Below are positions 24,414 to 35,034 of a DNA stretch of 64,000 nucleotides, in pieces. The notes beneath the pieces are model-generated. The model worked only from the letters and a program-made list of their open reading frames with translations, was not told the origin of the DNA and did not search any database. Within the stretch, counting starts at the first letter, position 1, and each line of letters starts with the position of its first letter. A program made the position numbers and the translations under genes. Origin of the DNA: Bacillus proteolyticus (GTDB lineage: Bacteria > Bacillota > Bacilli > Bacillales > Bacillaceae_G); NCBI RefSeq assembly GCF_001884065.1, contig NZ_MACH01000131.1, positions 1-64,000 on the forward strand, written 5' to 3'.

Positions 24414-25104
24414 ATAAAGAAACTTCTTTTTTATTCTTTGTATGGACTTGGATAGAATTTGTCTCTTTGCGCTGTAATCGTTTTTCTAAAAGGTTAACAA
24501 AGTAAGTAAATAGGAGAACAAGTACGAGATAATATAAACCAACGATTACATAAGTATCTAATTGTTGAAAGTTACCTGCAGCAATGGATAAACCAGATCC
24601 CCATAATTCGGACATTCCTACGTAAGCAACAAGTGAGGAATCTTTCAATCCAATAATAAATTGATTACCTAGAGGAGGAAGAGATAGACGAAATGCTTGT
24701 GGTAATATAATTCGGCGCATTGCTAAAGGGTAAGGCATGCCTAAAGAGCGAGCAGCTTCTAATTGTCCACGGTCAACGGATTGAATGGATCCACGGAAAA
24801 TTTCGGTAATATATGCACCGTTATGAATTGCTAAAGCAATTGCTCCTGCCCAAAAAGGGGTGAACACAACAACAGATGTAATACCAAAATAGAGAATTGC
24901 GATTTGAACAATTAAAGGTGTACCACGAATAATGGCGATGTATACATGAGCAATACTATTTAAAACTTTATTGTTAGAGATTCGAAAGAAAGCAAATAGT
25001 AATCCAATTAATGAACCGAGTACTAGGGAAGTTAATGTTAATTGTAATGTGACAATAGTAGCTTTTAAGAGTGTGGGGTAGGTAGAGATAAAAATTTCAA
25101 ACAT
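24412..25104 (-). CDS. Polar amino acid ABC transporter permease
   Basis: 230-residue HisM/GlnP-type permease with about five membrane segments. The family pattern shows in LKATIVTLQLTLTSLVLGSL near the N-terminus and the ATPase-contact EAARSLGMPYPLAMRRIILP near residues 135-155. The open frame continues upstream to 25173, but GAGGTG lies seven bases before ATG 25104 (MFEIFISTYP). It is the last gene of a three-gene set (ATPase, binding protein, permease), with gaps of 121 and 93 bases. The substrate is a polar amino acid or cystine. Confidence 0.92.
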   Translation of the reverse strand: MFEIFISTYPTLLKATIVTLQLTLTSLVLGSLIGLLFAFFRISNNKVLNSIAHVYIAIIRGTPLIVQIAILYFGITSVVVFTPFWAGAIALAIHNGAYITEIFRGSIQSVDRGQLEAARSLGMPYPLAMRRIILPQAFRLSLPPLGNQFIIGLKDSSLVAYVGMSELWGSGLSIAAGNFQQLDTYVIVGLYYLVLVLLFTYFVNLLEKRLQRKETNSIQVHTKNKKEVSL

Positions 25105-25197
25105 GCGTTTCACCTCATAGTGTATAGATTTTAGTAGGGAATGAAATACCCCACATGGGAAGTGGGGCATCATTTATGAAATCTTTGAATAGCTAAC

Positions 25198-25992
25198 TTA
25201 CTTCGTTTTTGCCTCTTCTCCAAGAATATTACGACCAAACCATTTTTTACTAATCTTTTCGTACGTACCATCTTTAATGATTTCATCTAAAGCTTTATTT
25301 ACTTTCTCAACCATTTCTTTATCATCTTTGCGAATAGCAATTCCCATTTCATCAAGATTTAATGGTTTTCCAGCTTCTTTTATACTTGATTTACCTTCTT
25401 TAATCATTCGAAGACCAACCATTTGATCAGTGATTACTGCGTCAACACGCCCAGGCTCTAAGTCCATAAGAGCGGTAATATCACTATCGTATTCTGTAAT
25501 TTGATCTGTATATTTTGCAACAAGGGTTTTAAAGGTACTAGCTTTTACAACACCAATTTTCTTTCCTTTCAAATCTTCTGGAGAAGAGATAGATGTATTC
25601 TTTTTAGCTACGAAAATCTGGGCACCAGAGCGATAATATGGGTTTGAGAAACTAACAGCTTTTAATCGTTCTTCTGTAATGGCCATACTTCCTAATATCG
25701 CATCATATTTTTTTGATTGTAGACCTTGAATTAGCGTTTCCCATGGATTTGTAATAGGAGCGGGTTTCATTCCCATCTTTTTCGCGAGCGCCTCACCTAT
25801 TTCTACATCAAATCCAGCAAGTTTTCCGTCATTTTCTTTATAGTTAAAAGGTTTGTATAATCCACTCATCGCATAACGAAATTCCTTTTCACCATTTGAT
25901 GAAGTAGTCGAGCTTTCCTTACTACAGGCTCCTAGTATGAAGGATGTACATAGTGTAATACTCGCAACAATGGTTAATAGTTTTCTTTTCAT
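25198..25992 (-). CDS. Amino-acid-binding lipoprotein of the ABC importer
   Basis: 264-residue SBP_bac_3 (HisJ-type) lipoprotein. The signal peptide ends at the lipobox ILGACSK (Cys 22). Mature motifs are GKLAGFDVEIGEALAKKMG, the ligand loop ITNPWETLIQGLQSKKYDAI, and DLKGKKIGVVKAST. An arginine in LGSMAITEERLK and an aspartate in AVITDQMVG are placed where this family binds the alpha-amino and carboxylate groups. GGAGGGG precedes the ATG. Ligand unknown; cystine, glutamine and arginine are all possible. Confidence 0.92.
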   Translation of the reverse strand: MKRKLLTIVASITLCTSFILGACSKESSTTSSNGEKEFRYAMSGLYKPFNYKENDGKLAGFDVEIGEALAKKMGMKPAPITNPWETLIQGLQSKKYDAILGSMAITEERLKAVSFSNPYYRSGAQIFVAKKNTSISSPEDLKGKKIGVVKASTFKTLVAKYTDQITEYDSDITALMDLEPGRVDAVITDQMVGLRMIKEGKSSIKEAGKPLNLDEMGIAIRKDDKEMVEKVNKALDEIIKDGTYEKISKKWFGRNILGEEAKTK

Positions 25993-26113
25993 AAAACCCC
26001 TCCTATATATTGATCATACGGATGGTTTTAAGTATGTTATCGAGATATTTTATTTGGATAATTAGTTGTGCACCGTATGAATGTATTTCTTTACGTTTGA
26101 AATAGAAGTTACA

Positions 26114-26836
26114 TTATAAAACGTTACGTAAAAATTGCTTTGCTCGTTCATGTGATGGAGCTGAAAAGAATTGCGCTGGCGGAGCATCCTCTACAATTTT
26201 CCCGTCATCCATAAAGATGACGCGATCAGCTACATCTCTTGCGAAATTCATTTCATGAGTAACAATAACCATTGTCATTCCTTCTTCAGCAAGTTCTTTC
26301 ATAACTTGCAATACTTCTCCAACGAGTTCAGGGTCTAAGGCTGAGGTAGGTTCATCAAATAGCATAATTTTAGGATTCATAGCAAGAGCTCGTGCAATCG
26401 CAACGCGTTGTTTTTGACCACCTGAAAGTAGGTGAGGAGTTACATCCGCCTTATCTTGTAGGCCGACTTTTTGTAGGAGTTGATTACCAACATCCTTCGC
26501 GTCTGCTGTCTCCAATTTTTTTACGTGAATAGGTGCTTCTATGATGTTTTCTAGTGAGGTCATATGAGGAAAGAGGTTAAAGTGCTGAAAAACCATACCG
26601 ACATTTTCACGGACTTTGTTTAAATTTGAATGCTTTGGATCAATTCGTTCACCTTGTAAATGAATTTCACCTTCATCGTACATTTCTAAAAAGTTAAGAC
26701 AGCGAAGTAATGTACTTTTGCCGGAACCACTGGCACCGATTAAAACAACAACTTCTTTTTCTTTTACTTCTAAATCAATTCCTTTTAAAACATCAAGTGA
26801 ACCAAATGATTTTACTAGATTTCGAACTTGAATCAT
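26114..26836 (-). CDS. Polar amino acid ABC transporter ATPase
   Basis: 240-residue GlnQ/HisP-type ATPase. Walker [12 protein letters not shown] is at about 33-43, the Q-loop in [13 protein letters not shown] at about 82-94, the signature [20 protein letters not shown] near 137-156, Walker [15 protein letters not shown] near 158-171, and the H-switch VTHEMNFA. It is the first gene of the importer transcript, which is unusual only in order. A GGGGG Shine-Dalgarno lies eight bases before the ATG. Confidence 0.95.
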   Translation of the reverse strand: MIQVRNLVKSFGSLDVLKGIDLEVKEKEVVVLIGASGSGKSTLLRCLNFLEMYDEGEIHLQGERIDPKHSNLNKVRENVGMVFQHFNLFPHMTSLENIIEAPIHVKKLETADAKDVGNQLLQKVGLQDKADVTPHLLSGGQKQRVAIARALAMNPKIMLFDEPTSALDPELVGEVLQVMKELAEEGMTMVIVTHEMNFARDVADRVIFMDDGKIVEDAPPAQFFSAPSHERAKQFLRNVL

Positions 26837-27044
26837 ACAAAACCCCCAGTCAAAAATATATTTACAAATGTTGCCCCTTATTTCTGTTATTAGTCACGAA
26901 TTGTCAGAATCCTTTATTTTTTTGGCGAGATTTGATATTCAAGGAAATTATGATTTTTAAAATTTTATATCTTTCTATAGCGAAAATATGGATAACAATA
27001 TATAGGTATTACTTATATTGCTTAAAATAAGGGGGAAAGAAGAG

Positions 27045-28337
27045 ATGGAAAAAGAAAGGAAAACATTTTCCTATGGTTTACGTATACAGCTTATGCTATT
27101 TACGACAGTTTTAGCTTTCATTACATATTCAACAAGCATATTTTTTATTTACGTTATATATGATTATTTTCAAATTTATGTAAGTCTAACTGTTTATAAT
27201 ATTATCTTTATGTTATTAGGTGTAGTATGGTCTGGAATTTTAGCATATGGAGCAGCAATTTTTTTAATTAAACCACTTCGGAAGTTGGAAGAATCTGCAC
27301 GGAAAGCGGCTGAGGGTGATATTCGGGAAGATGTCCCATTGCCAAAGACGGATGATGAAATTAAGCCTTTAAGTGTTGCATTTAATAGGATGCTAGGAAA
27401 TTTAAGAGGTATGGTAAAAAATATTGATACTACATTTTCGTATACAAATAATCAAGTTCAGCAAATTAGAAAACAAACAGGTGAAGCGACAAAGCAAGCG
27501 CAAGGTGTGTCTGAAACTCTTGCGGAGATTTCTTCCGGTGCCGAGCAATCAGCAGCATCGATTCAAGCGATCGTTTCTACTGTTGATACAACGACTTCTA
27601 TTGCAAATGAAGTAGAAGGAAAAGCAAAACAGTCTGACGAGTTGTCTTCAGAAATGGTTCAAGCTTTAGGACAAAGTACACGTGTCTTTACGTCTTTAAT
27701 TCAAGGTATTCAAACATTGGCGAGAGAAGATGAAGATTCGATGGAAAATGTACAGAAATTAGAAGAGCGAATGAAACAAGTTGAACACATCGTTTCTGTT
27801 GTGAGTGAGATTGCTAGCCAAACAAATTTATTAGCACTCAACGCTTCTATTGAGGCAGCTCGTGCAGGAGAGCATGGAAGGGGCTTTGCGGTTGTAGCAG
27901 AAGAAGTACGTAAACTTGCTGATGAGAGTGATCATTCCGCAAGAAACATATCGCAGTTATTACGGAATATGCAAGATGAAGTACAGCAAGTCGCATTGAA
28001 AATGACAAAGCAGGTGAAGACAGCTAAAGAAGAGGCAAAACGCGGAGAAGCTACAGAATTAATTTTAAAAGAAATGTCATCAAGTGTTATGGAAGTAGCC
28101 GATGCAACTAAGCAAATTAGTAGTTATATGAATGAACAAGTGAATCACATTCATCAAACAGGAGCACAAACAAAGGCTGTAGCAGCAATTGGGGAAGAAA
28201 CGTCAGCTGGTTCACAAGAAGTGGCACGTGTGACGTTGCAACAGTCTAAAAATATGATAGCAATCGATCAATTATTAAAAGACTTAGAGAAGCAATCAGC
28301 GGATTTAAAACAAACAATTGAACGGTTTTCAATGTAA
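27045..28337 (+). CDS. Methyl-accepting chemotaxis protein without an extracellular sensor domain
   Basis: 430 residues. Two membrane helices (about 11-38 and 46-70) are separated by fewer than ten residues, so there is no periplasmic-type ligand domain. HAMP follows (about 70-125), then the cytoplasmic coiled coil, whose tip reads [20 protein letters not shown], the normal sequence for contact with CheA/CheW. Sensing may be of membrane state or by a partner. TTG 27018 opens the frame, but ATG 27045 with AAGGGGG nine bases upstream is the likely start. A strong terminator follows. Confidence 0.9.
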   Translation: MEKERKTFSYGLRIQLMLFTTVLAFITYSTSIFFIYVIYDYFQIYVSLTVYNIIFMLLGVVWSGILAYGAAIFLIKPLRKLEESARKAAEGDIREDVPLPKTDDEIKPLSVAFNRMLGNLRGMVKNIDTTFSYTNNQVQQIRKQTGEATKQAQGVSETLAEISSGAEQSAASIQAIVSTVDTTTSIANEVEGKAKQSDELSSEMVQALGQSTRVFTSLIQGIQTLAREDEDSMENVQKLEERMKQVEHIVSVVSEIASQTNLLALNASIEAARAGEHGRGFAVVAEEVRKLADESDHSARNISQLLRNMQDEVQQVALKMTKQVKTAKEEAKRGEATELILKEMSSSVMEVADATKQISSYMNEQVNHIHQTGAQTKAVAAIGEETSAGSQEVARVTLQQSKNMIAIDQLLKDLEKQSADLKQTIERFSM

Positions 28338-28372
28338 AAGAGAAGAACAGAATGCTGTTCTTCTCTTTTTTT
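28336..28372 (+). terminator. Terminator after the chemoreceptor
   Basis: A 15-bp stem (28336-28350 with 28355-28369) and a run of T, overlapping the stop codon. Confidence 0.93.
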
Positions 28373-28490
28373 AGCTAGATTTAATATCTACAGTTAAAAA
28401 GTATAAACTATGAACGTTTCCGCAACATTCTTTTCTGTCCCTTTCGGATGAAAATTATAGCGAGCTATAATATTAAAAGGGGTGTCTTTT

Positions 28491-28940
28491 ATGAAAAAAG
28501 AAAAAAGACAACGATTAATTAAACAATTTGTAAAGGAGTATGAAATAGAGAAGCAAGAAAGATTAGTAGAATTGTTAGCAAAAAAAGATGTATTAGTAAC
28601 ACAAGCTACAGTTTCTCGAGATATTCGTGAGTTGAATTTAACGAAGGTACCTTCTCAAGAAGGATTAATGATATATAAATTTTTCTCAGAAGAGCATTTA
28701 CAAACTGATATAAAGTTAAAGAAAAAATTACGAGAGGTTGTTGTAAAAATTGATTGTGTAGATCAATTAATGGTTATTAAAACATTACCCGGTAATGCAC
28801 ATGTTATTGGTGTTTTGTTTGATGAGCTAGATTGGAAAGAAAAAATAGGATGTATATGTGGAAATGATACATGCCTTATAATTTCTCAGTCAAAATCAGA
28901 TAGGGAAATTTTAGAAGAAAGGTTAAATTTAATTATGTAG
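28491..28940 (+). CDS. argR: ArgR/AhrC-family arginine repressor of the arc cluster
   Basis: 149 residues, the usual ArgR length. The N-terminal winged helix (KKEKRQRLIKQFVKEYEIEK, then VTQATVSRDIRELNLTKVP) recognises ARG boxes. The C-terminal domain has the hexamer and arginine-binding segment LPGNAHVIGVLFDELDWKEK and a terminal GNDTCLII; the usual DD/GDDT pattern is partly altered (GNDT). Located directly before arcA, it is likely to activate arginine deiminase genes in the presence of arginine. GTG 28482 overlaps the RBS AAAAGGGG; ATG 28491 is taken. A second ArgR for biosynthesis is expected elsewhere in the genome. Confidence 0.9.
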   Translation: MKKEKRQRLIKQFVKEYEIEKQERLVELLAKKDVLVTQATVSRDIRELNLTKVPSQEGLMIYKFFSEEHLQTDIKLKKKLREVVVKIDCVDQLMVIKTLPGNAHVIGVLFDELDWKEKIGCICGNDTCLIISQSKSDREILEERLNLIM

Positions 28941-28944
28941 ATGC

Positions 28945-28984
28945 AAAATCCTGTTTTTAATAAAAATTAAAAACAGGATTTTTG
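28945..28984 (+). terminator. Terminator between argR and arcA
   Basis: A 16-bp stem (28945-28960 with 28967-28982) followed by T-rich sequence. arcA therefore needs its own promoter. Confidence 0.9.
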
Positions 28985-29123
28985 TTTAAATACGGAAGTT
29001 AAATATTCAACATATATGCGTAATATATGTATTTTTTTATTGAAAAAGCGGGATGAAGTGTTATAAAAATACAAATTCATATGATTTTAAAAAAATAACT
29101 TGTTTAATATTTCACAATGATAA

Positions 29124-29139
29124 TGTGGATGCTTTCACA
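29124..29139 (+). promoter_or_regulatory. Crp/Fnr-type (ArcR) operator before arcA
   Basis: TGTGGATGCTTTCACA matches the Crp/Fnr-type consensus TGTGANNNNNNTCACA in all but one position. It lies about 70 bases before the arcA start codon. The Crp-family gene closing this cluster is the natural ligand, as ArcR is in B. licheniformis. Confidence 0.7.
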
Positions 29140-29209
29140 AAGATAAAAGCGTGTAGCATTTATTATGTACTTGTAAGACATCAAACATATTTAAAAGGAG
29201 GTACAACAA

Positions 29210-30442
29210 ATGAAGCATCCGATACATGTTACTTCAGAAATTGGGGAATTACAAACGGTTTTATTAAAACGACCTGGTAAAGAAGTGGAAAACTTAACGC
29301 CAGATTATTTGCAACAATTATTATTTGACGATATTCCATACTTACCAATTATTCAAAAAGAGCATGATTATTTTGCACAAACATTAAGCAATCGGGGTGT
29401 TGAAGTTCTTTATTTAGAAAAACTAGCTGCTGAGGCGTTAGTAGATAAAAAACTTCGAGAAGAATTTGTTGATCGTATTTTACAAGAAGGACAGGCTGAC
29501 GTAAATGTTGCACATCAAACTTTAAAAGAATATTTACTTTCCTTTTCAAATGAAGAATTAATTCAAAAAATTATGGGTGGTGTACGGAAAAACGAAATTG
29601 AAACAAGTAAGAAAACACATTTATACGAGTTAATGGAAGATCACTATCCATTTTACTTAGACCCAATGCCTAATTTATATTTTACTCGTGATCCAGCAGC
29701 TGCCATGAGTGATGGCTTAACGATAAATAAGATGAGAGAACCGGCACGTAGACGTGAATCATTGTTCATGGAGTACATTATTAAATATCATCCAAGATTT
29801 GCAAATCACAATGTGCCAATTTGGCTAGATCGTGATTATAAGTTTCCAATTGAAGGTGGCGACGAGCTAATTTTAAATGAGGAAACAATTGCAATTGGAG
29901 TATCTGCCCGCACTTCAGCTAAAGCAATTGAACGTTTAGCTAAAAATCTCTTTAGTCGACAAAATAAAATTAAGAAAGTGTTAGCAATAGAAATTCCAAA
30001 ATGCCGAGCATTTATGCATTTAGATACAGTATTTACAATGGTCGATTATGATAAATTTACAATTCATCCGGCCATTCAAGGACCGAAAGGAAATATGAAT
30101 ATTTATATTTTAGAAAAAGGCTCAGATGAAGAAACTCTTAAAATTACACATCGTACTTCTTTAATGGAAGCATTAAAAGAGGTATTAGGCTTAAGTGAAT
30201 TAGTTCTTATCCCTTGTGGAGGAGGAGATGTAATTGCTTCTGCTCGTGAACAATGGAATGATGGCTCGAATACATTAGCGATTGCGCCGGGAGTAGTTGT
30301 TACATATGATCGCAACTATGTATCCAATGCTTTATTACGGGAACATGGTATAGAAGTTATTGAGGTGCTAAGTTCGGAATTATCTCGTGGTCGTGGGGGT
30401 CCACGTTGCATGAGTATGCCGATTGTTCGTAAAGATATTTAG
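29210..30442 (+). CDS. arcA: Arginine deiminase
   Basis: 410 residues, the family norm. It hydrolyses arginine to citrulline and ammonia, the first step of the ATP-yielding deiminase pathway used without oxygen and against acid. Active-site segments are [12 protein letters not shown] (about 160-171), [12 protein letters not shown] (about 266-277) and the nucleophilic cysteine in GPRCMSMPI near the C-terminus. AAAAGGAGG precedes the ATG. It heads a compact run with arcB, arcD and arcC. Confidence 0.98.
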   Translation: MKHPIHVTSEIGELQTVLLKRPGKEVENLTPDYLQQLLFDDIPYLPIIQKEHDYFAQTLSNRGVEVLYLEKLAAEALVDKKLREEFVDRILQEGQADVNVAHQTLKEYLLSFSNEELIQKIMGGVRKNEIETSKKTHLYELMEDHYPFYLDPMPNLYFTRDPAAAMSDGLTINKMREPARRRESLFMEYIIKYHPRFANHNVPIWLDRDYKFPIEGGDELILNEETIAIGVSARTSAKAIERLAKNLFSRQNKIKKVLAIEIPKCRAFMHLDTVFTMVDYDKFTIHPAIQGPKGNMNIYILEKGSDEETLKITHRTSLMEALKEVLGLSELVLIPCGGGDVIASAREQWNDGSNTLAIAPGVVVTYDRNYVSNALLREHGIEVIEVLSSELSRGRGGPRCMSMPIVRKDI

Positions 30443-30472
30443 TATAAATAACGGAGAAAGCAGGGATGAATT

Positions 30473-31471
30473 ATGTTAATGACTAGACCTAATTTAAAAG
30501 GAAGAAGTTTTCTAGCTGAAAAAGATTTTACACAAGAAGAATTATTATATTTTCTAGATTTAGCAGCAGAATTAAAAGAGAAAAAGAAAAATGGTATCCC
30601 ACATCGTTATTTAGAAGGAAAAAATGTAGCGCTCTTATTTGAAAAAACTTCAACTCGTACACGATGTGCATTTACAGTAGCATGTACAGATTTAGGTGCA
30701 AACCCTGAATATTTAGGGAAAGGTGATATTCAGCTTGGGAAGAAAGAATCTGTAGAAGATACAGCAAAAGTGTTAGGGCGCATGTTTGACGGAATTGAGT
30801 TCCGTGGATTTACTCATGAAACTGTAGAATCTTTAGCAGAAAATTCTGGTGTGCCAGTGTGGAATGGTTTAACAGATATGTGGCATCCAACACAAACGCT
30901 CGCAGATTTATTAACTATTAGAGAACATGTAGGAAAGTTAAAAAATGTGAAGCTTGTTTATGTTGGAGATGGACGAAATAATGTCGCTAATAGCTTACTA
31001 GTTGGTGGAGCGATCGTTGGAATGGATGTACGTATTTGTACACCGGAATCTTTATGGCCAGAACAGGAAGTAATTGATTTAGCAAAAAAATATAACGAAC
31101 GGGTAATGGTAACAAGTAATGTTAAAGAAGCTGTTGAGGGTGCGGATGTAATCTATACAGATGTATGGGTATCTATGGGGGAAGAAGAAAAATTTGCTGA
31201 ACGTGTCGAGTTATTGAAACCTTATCAAGTAAATATGCAAATGATTAAAGAAACAGGAAATGAAAATATGATTTTCTTACATTGTTTACCTGCATTCCAT
31301 GATGTTGAAACGATGTATGGTGAGGAAGTTTATGAAAAGTATGGGTTGAAAGAAATGGAGGTAACTGACGAAGTATTCCGCAGTAAACATTCAAAAGTAT
31401 TTGATCAGGCTGAAAATAGAATGCATACAATTAAAGCTGTTATGGCAGCTACTTTAGGAAACATGGAGTAG
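30473..31471 (+). CDS. arcB: Catabolic ornithine carbamoyltransferase
   Basis: 332 residues. It phosphorolyses citrulline to ornithine and carbamoyl phosphate. The carbamoyl-phosphate loop [11 protein letters not shown] is at about 57-67, HPTQTLADL at about 136-144, and the ornithine-binding HCLPAFHD near 263-270. Biosynthetic ArgF shares all of these; the catabolic role comes from the arc context. ATG 30473 has AGGGA five bases upstream; ATG 30479 is an alternative. It lies 30 bases after arcA. Confidence 0.96.
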   Translation: MLMTRPNLKGRSFLAEKDFTQEELLYFLDLAAELKEKKKNGIPHRYLEGKNVALLFEKTSTRTRCAFTVACTDLGANPEYLGKGDIQLGKKESVEDTAKVLGRMFDGIEFRGFTHETVESLAENSGVPVWNGLTDMWHPTQTLADLLTIREHVGKLKNVKLVYVGDGRNNVANSLLVGGAIVGMDVRICTPESLWPEQEVIDLAKKYNERVMVTSNVKEAVEGADVIYTDVWVSMGEEEKFAERVELLKPYQVNMQMIKETGNENMIFLHCLPAFHDVETMYGEEVYEKYGLKEMEVTDEVFRSKHSKVFDQAENRMHTIKAVMAATLGNME

Positions 31472-31505
31472 AGAAGAAAGGGGATTTTCCTTTCTTCTTT
31501 CCCCT
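31472..31505 (+). terminator. Hairpin between arcB and arcD
   Basis: A 10-bp stem (31472-31481 with 31489-31498) followed by TTCCCCTCC rather than a clean T-run. It probably stabilises the arcAB message or reduces read-through into arcD. Confidence 0.5.
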
Positions 31506-31570
31506 CCTTTAGGCACTATCATTCACTATTGCGTTAGTATTGTTATTGCAATTAAAGAGAGGTGAGTGGA

Positions 31571-32986
31571 ATGGGTGAAGATAAGAAATTAGGATTGTTT
31601 ACTTTAACGGCTCTTGTAGTTGGTTCTATGATTGGCGGTGGAGCATTTAATTTAGCAAGTGATATGGCAAAAGGTGCTGGTGCTGGAGCCATTATTATTG
31701 GTTGGGTTATAACAGGAATTGGGATGATTGCGCTTGGATTATCTTTTCAAAATCTAACTGTAAAGCGGCCAGATTTAGATGGTGGTATTTTTAGTTATGC
31801 AAAAGCAGGATTTGGTAATTTTATGGGGTTTAATAGTGCGTGGGGATATTGGCTATCTGCCTGGCTTGGTAATGTAGCTTACGGCACATTATTGTTTTCT
31901 TCATTAGGTTATTTCTTCCCAATCTTTGAAGGCGGTCAAAATGTAGCATCCATTATTGGTGCAAGCGTATTATTATGGTGTGTTCACATGTTAATTTTAC
32001 GTGGAGTTCAATCAGCAGCACTTGTGAATTTAGTAACTACAATCGCAAAATTAGTACCTGTATTTGTATTTATTGTTATAGGAATCTTCGCGTTTCATAT
32101 TGATACGTTCCTAGATGGATTTTGGGGACAAACTGGTTCTTTTTCATGGGGAGCGGTTGGCAGCCAAGTTAAAAGTACAATGCTTGTAACTTTATGGGTG
32201 TTCATTGGGGTAGAAGGGGCTGTTGTTTTATCTAGTCGAGCAAAAAATAGAAGTGATGTAGGGAAAGCGACGGTTATTGGCTTAATTGGTACACTCATCA
32301 TTTACATTTTAATTACATTACTGTCTCTTGGACTTATGCAACAAGCAGATATTGCTAATTTGAAAAGTCCAGCTATGGCTTATTTATTTGAAAGCGTTGT
32401 TGGAAAATGGGGTGCTATCTTTATTAATTTAGGTTTAGTCATATCTGTATTAGGTGCTTGGTTAGGATGGACTTTACTTGCTTCTGAAATTCCGTATTTA
32501 GCTGCTAAAGACGGAGTATTTCCAAAATGGTTTGCAAAAGAAAATAAAAATAAGGCTCCAATAAATTCATTATGGATAACAAATGGCTTAATTCAAATGT
32601 TCTTATTAACATTCGTCGTTTCCGATCAGGCGTATAACTTTGCATTCTCGTTAGCATCTTCAGCTATTTTAATCCCATATGCTTTTTCAGCATTTTATCA
32701 ACTGAAGCATAGCTTAAAGTCTGAAGAAGCGGATCGAAATAAAAATATAATAATTGGTTTGATAGCAAGTATTTATGGCGTGTGGTTAGTTTATGCAGCT
32801 GGTTTAGATTATTTATTACTAACAATGACTTTATATGCACCAGGTATTTTTATTTTCTACAATGTTCAAAAGCAAAAGAGTTCGAAGCAAATATTTACTC
32901 GAGTGGAATTAGCATCGTCGGTAGCGATTGGTGCTTTAGCATTCTTTGCCATTTATGGATTGATTACAGGAAGTATTACTTTATAA
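31571..32986 (+). CDS. arcD: Arginine/ornithine antiporter
   Basis: APC-superfamily carrier of 471 residues with about 12 membrane segments, exchanging external arginine for ornithine. The first helix carries the substrate-binding motif VVGSMIGGGAFNLASDM, and WVFIGVEGAVVLSSRAKNR lies in the middle, as in ArcD/LysI. GTG 31562 is part of the RBS region (GAGAGGTGAG); ATG 31571 (MGEDKKLG) is taken. Gene order arcA-arcB-arcD-arcC matches other Bacillus deiminase operons. Confidence 0.95.
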   Translation: MGEDKKLGLFTLTALVVGSMIGGGAFNLASDMAKGAGAGAIIIGWVITGIGMIALGLSFQNLTVKRPDLDGGIFSYAKAGFGNFMGFNSAWGYWLSAWLGNVAYGTLLFSSLGYFFPIFEGGQNVASIIGASVLLWCVHMLILRGVQSAALVNLVTTIAKLVPVFVFIVIGIFAFHIDTFLDGFWGQTGSFSWGAVGSQVKSTMLVTLWVFIGVEGAVVLSSRAKNRSDVGKATVIGLIGTLIIYILITLLSLGLMQQADIANLKSPAMAYLFESVVGKWGAIFINLGLVISVLGAWLGWTLLASEIPYLAAKDGVFPKWFAKENKNKAPINSLWITNGLIQMFLLTFVVSDQAYNFAFSLASSAILIPYAFSAFYQLKHSLKSEEADRNKNIIIGLIASIYGVWLVYAAGLDYLLLTMTLYAPGIFIFYNVQKQKSSKQIFTRVELASSVAIGALAFFAIYGLITGSITL

Positions 32987-33023
32987 AGCGCTGTGAAAAT
33001 GAAATCAATTGGAGGGTTGAAAT

Positions 33024-33986
33024 ATGGCACGAAGAAAAATTGTAGTTGCACTAGGGGGAAATGCGATACAGTCTGGAAAAGCTACTGCGGGAGCACAGCA
33101 AGAAGCGTTAGAAAAAACAGCGGAACAACTTGTGAAAATAATGGAAAATGATGTAGATATAGTAATTGCGCACGGAAATGGCCCACAAGTGGGGAATATT
33201 TTATTACAGCAAAAAGCTGCAGAAACGGAAAAGACACCTGCAATGCCATTAGATACTTGTGGTGCAATGAGTCAAGGGATGATTGGATATTGGATGGAAA
33301 ATGCGATTGAAAAGGCATTGAAAAAACGGAATATAAAAAAAGACGTAGCAACGGTTATAACACGCGTTGTCGTGGATGAAAAAGATGAGGCATTTAAAAA
33401 TCCAACTAAACCAATTGGTCCTTTTTATACAGAAGAAGAAGCCAGAAGATTAATGGAAGAAACAAAAGCAGTGTTTAAAGAGGATGCTGGCAGAGGGTGG
33501 AGACGTGTTGTTCCATCACCGAAGCCTGTAAGTATTCATGAGCATAAAGTGATTAATTCTTTGGTCGAGGATGGAAATATAGTAATAGCTGTTGGCGGTG
33601 GTGGAATTCCAGTGATTGATTCCGAAGAAGGGCTAAAAGGAACTGAAGCGGTTATCGATAAAGATTTCGCTGCGCAGAAACTAGCTGAATTAGTAGATGC
33701 CGATACGCTAGTAATTTTAACTGCAGTTGATCATGTGTATGTAAATTATAATCAACTGAATCAAAAGAAATTAGAGCATGTCACAGTGAATCAATTAGAA
33801 GAATACATGGAAGAACAACAATTTGCTGCGGGAAGTATGCTTCCAAAAATTGAAGCTGCTATTAATTTTGTTAATACAAATCCAAAAAGAAAAACAATTA
33901 TTACGTCTTTAGAAAAAGTATATGAAGCACTAGAAGAAAAAGCTGGTACTATTATTTCTAAACAGGATGTATGCATGTATGTTTAA
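33024..33986 (+). CDS. arcC: Carbamate kinase
   Basis: 320 residues. It transfers phosphate from carbamoyl phosphate to ADP, making the ATP of the pathway. Amino-acid-kinase-fold motifs are [10 protein letters not shown] (about 6-15), [11 protein letters not shown] (about 48-58) and [10 protein letters not shown] with a following [10 protein letters not shown] (about 190-225). GGAGGG precedes the ATG. It lies 37 bases after arcD, ending the structural part of the operon with a strong terminator. Confidence 0.97.
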   Translation: MARRKIVVALGGNAIQSGKATAGAQQEALEKTAEQLVKIMENDVDIVIAHGNGPQVGNILLQQKAAETEKTPAMPLDTCGAMSQGMIGYWMENAIEKALKKRNIKKDVATVITRVVVDEKDEAFKNPTKPIGPFYTEEEARRLMEETKAVFKEDAGRGWRRVVPSPKPVSIHEHKVINSLVEDGNIVIAVGGGGIPVIDSEEGLKGTEAVIDKDFAAQKLAELVDADTLVILTAVDHVYVNYNQLNQKKLEHVTVNQLEEYMEEQQFAAGSMLPKIEAAINFVNTNPKRKTIITSLEKVYEALEEKAGTIISKQDVCMYV

Positions 33987-34013
33987 ATAATTATGTACTC
34001 TACTTATTGGTAA

Positions 34014-34049
34014 AAAAAGAATGAAGTTAGTAACTTCATTCTTTTTGTT
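34014..34049 (+). terminator. Terminator after arcC
   Basis: A 15-bp stem (AAAAGAATGAAGTTA and its complement, ending near 34046) with T-run. Confidence 0.92.
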
Positions 34050-34187
34050 TATTAATATTTTTTGTACTCATTGTTCATAAAGTTTTCATGATGAAATCTG
34101 AATATGTAAGTTAATTATGATAAAATTTAATTTGAATACGCTTTCTTGATTTTTCGCTCCAACATACAGCAAGAGAGAGGGAATTTT

Positions 34188-34877
34188 ATGAATAGACGGA
34201 ACGTAGTTAAAGATTTAAAGCAGTTTGAATTATTTGCTCATTTAACAGAAAAGAAATTGAAAGGTTTGACGGAGTTTGTCTATTGGCGAACTTATAAAAA
34301 GGGTCAATTTTTATTTTTAGAAGGGGATTCAAGAGAAAGAATTTACTTCATGTTAGATGGTTTTGTAAAGTTAGAGCGGGTAAATCAAAGTGGGAATTTA
34401 TTATATGAGGACTATGTAAAGCGGTATTCTATTTTTCCTTATGGTGGTATGTTTACAGACAGAGGATATAACTATACGGCAGAGGCGATGACAGATGTAG
34501 AAGTATACTATATTCCGACAGTAATTTTCGAAGATATGGTGAAATCTAGTAGGACGCAATTAATGTACGTTGTTCAGCAATTATCATCAATATTAAAACT
34601 AAACGAAAATCGAGTGCAAAATATTACAATTCCTAATGCACAAGATCGGGTCATTCAAACATTAAATTATTTAATGCAAGATTTAGGAGAACAGAGTGGC
34701 GAAACGATTGTAATTTCATGCCCACTTACAACAATTGAAATATCAAAAATATCTGGTACGTCCCGAGAGACGGTTAGCGGCGTATTAAAACAATTAAAAA
34801 ACGATAGTATTGTTACAATTCTTGATAAAAAAATTACAATACATAATCCAACATATTTTGAGGAAATCTCTATGTGA
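34188..34877 (+). CDS. arcR: Crp/Fnr-family regulator of the arc genes
   Basis: 229 residues: a cyclic-nucleotide-binding-type beta-roll (about 15-125, with GQFLFLEGDSRERIYFMLDG), a dimerisation helix, and a winged helix (TTIEISKISGTSRETVSGVL, about 175-194). There is no N-terminal cysteine cluster for an iron-sulfur centre, so it is not a classical Fnr oxygen sensor. Position after arcC and a matching site before arcA support the ArcR call. TTG 34146 opens the frame, but ATG 34188 (MNRRNVVKDL) has GAGAGGGA in good position. Separated from arcC by a terminator, it is likely transcribed separately. Confidence 0.88.
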   Translation: MNRRNVVKDLKQFELFAHLTEKKLKGLTEFVYWRTYKKGQFLFLEGDSRERIYFMLDGFVKLERVNQSGNLLYEDYVKRYSIFPYGGMFTDRGYNYTAEAMTDVEVYYIPTVIFEDMVKSSRTQLMYVVQQLSSILKLNENRVQNITIPNAQDRVIQTLNYLMQDLGEQSGETIVISCPLTTIEISKISGTSRETVSGVLKQLKNDSIVTILDKKITIHNPTYFEEISM

Positions 34878-35034
34878 AAATTTCATATGGATTTTCTAAT
34901 TCATATTGTATATTAATAAAGTTCTTTATATATTTATAAGGAGCTTTTTTACGTTATCCTCTATAAAAAGATTGTATAGTATGGTAATAATAGCTAAAAT
35001 CGATAATAAAAAAGTAAGGGGAAGGAGAGAAAGA

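Noticed and set aside
29053-29280. 75-codon frame overlapping the arcA start
   Set aside because: Different frame from arcA, covers its RBS, and has no RBS of its own; it spans the regulatory region.
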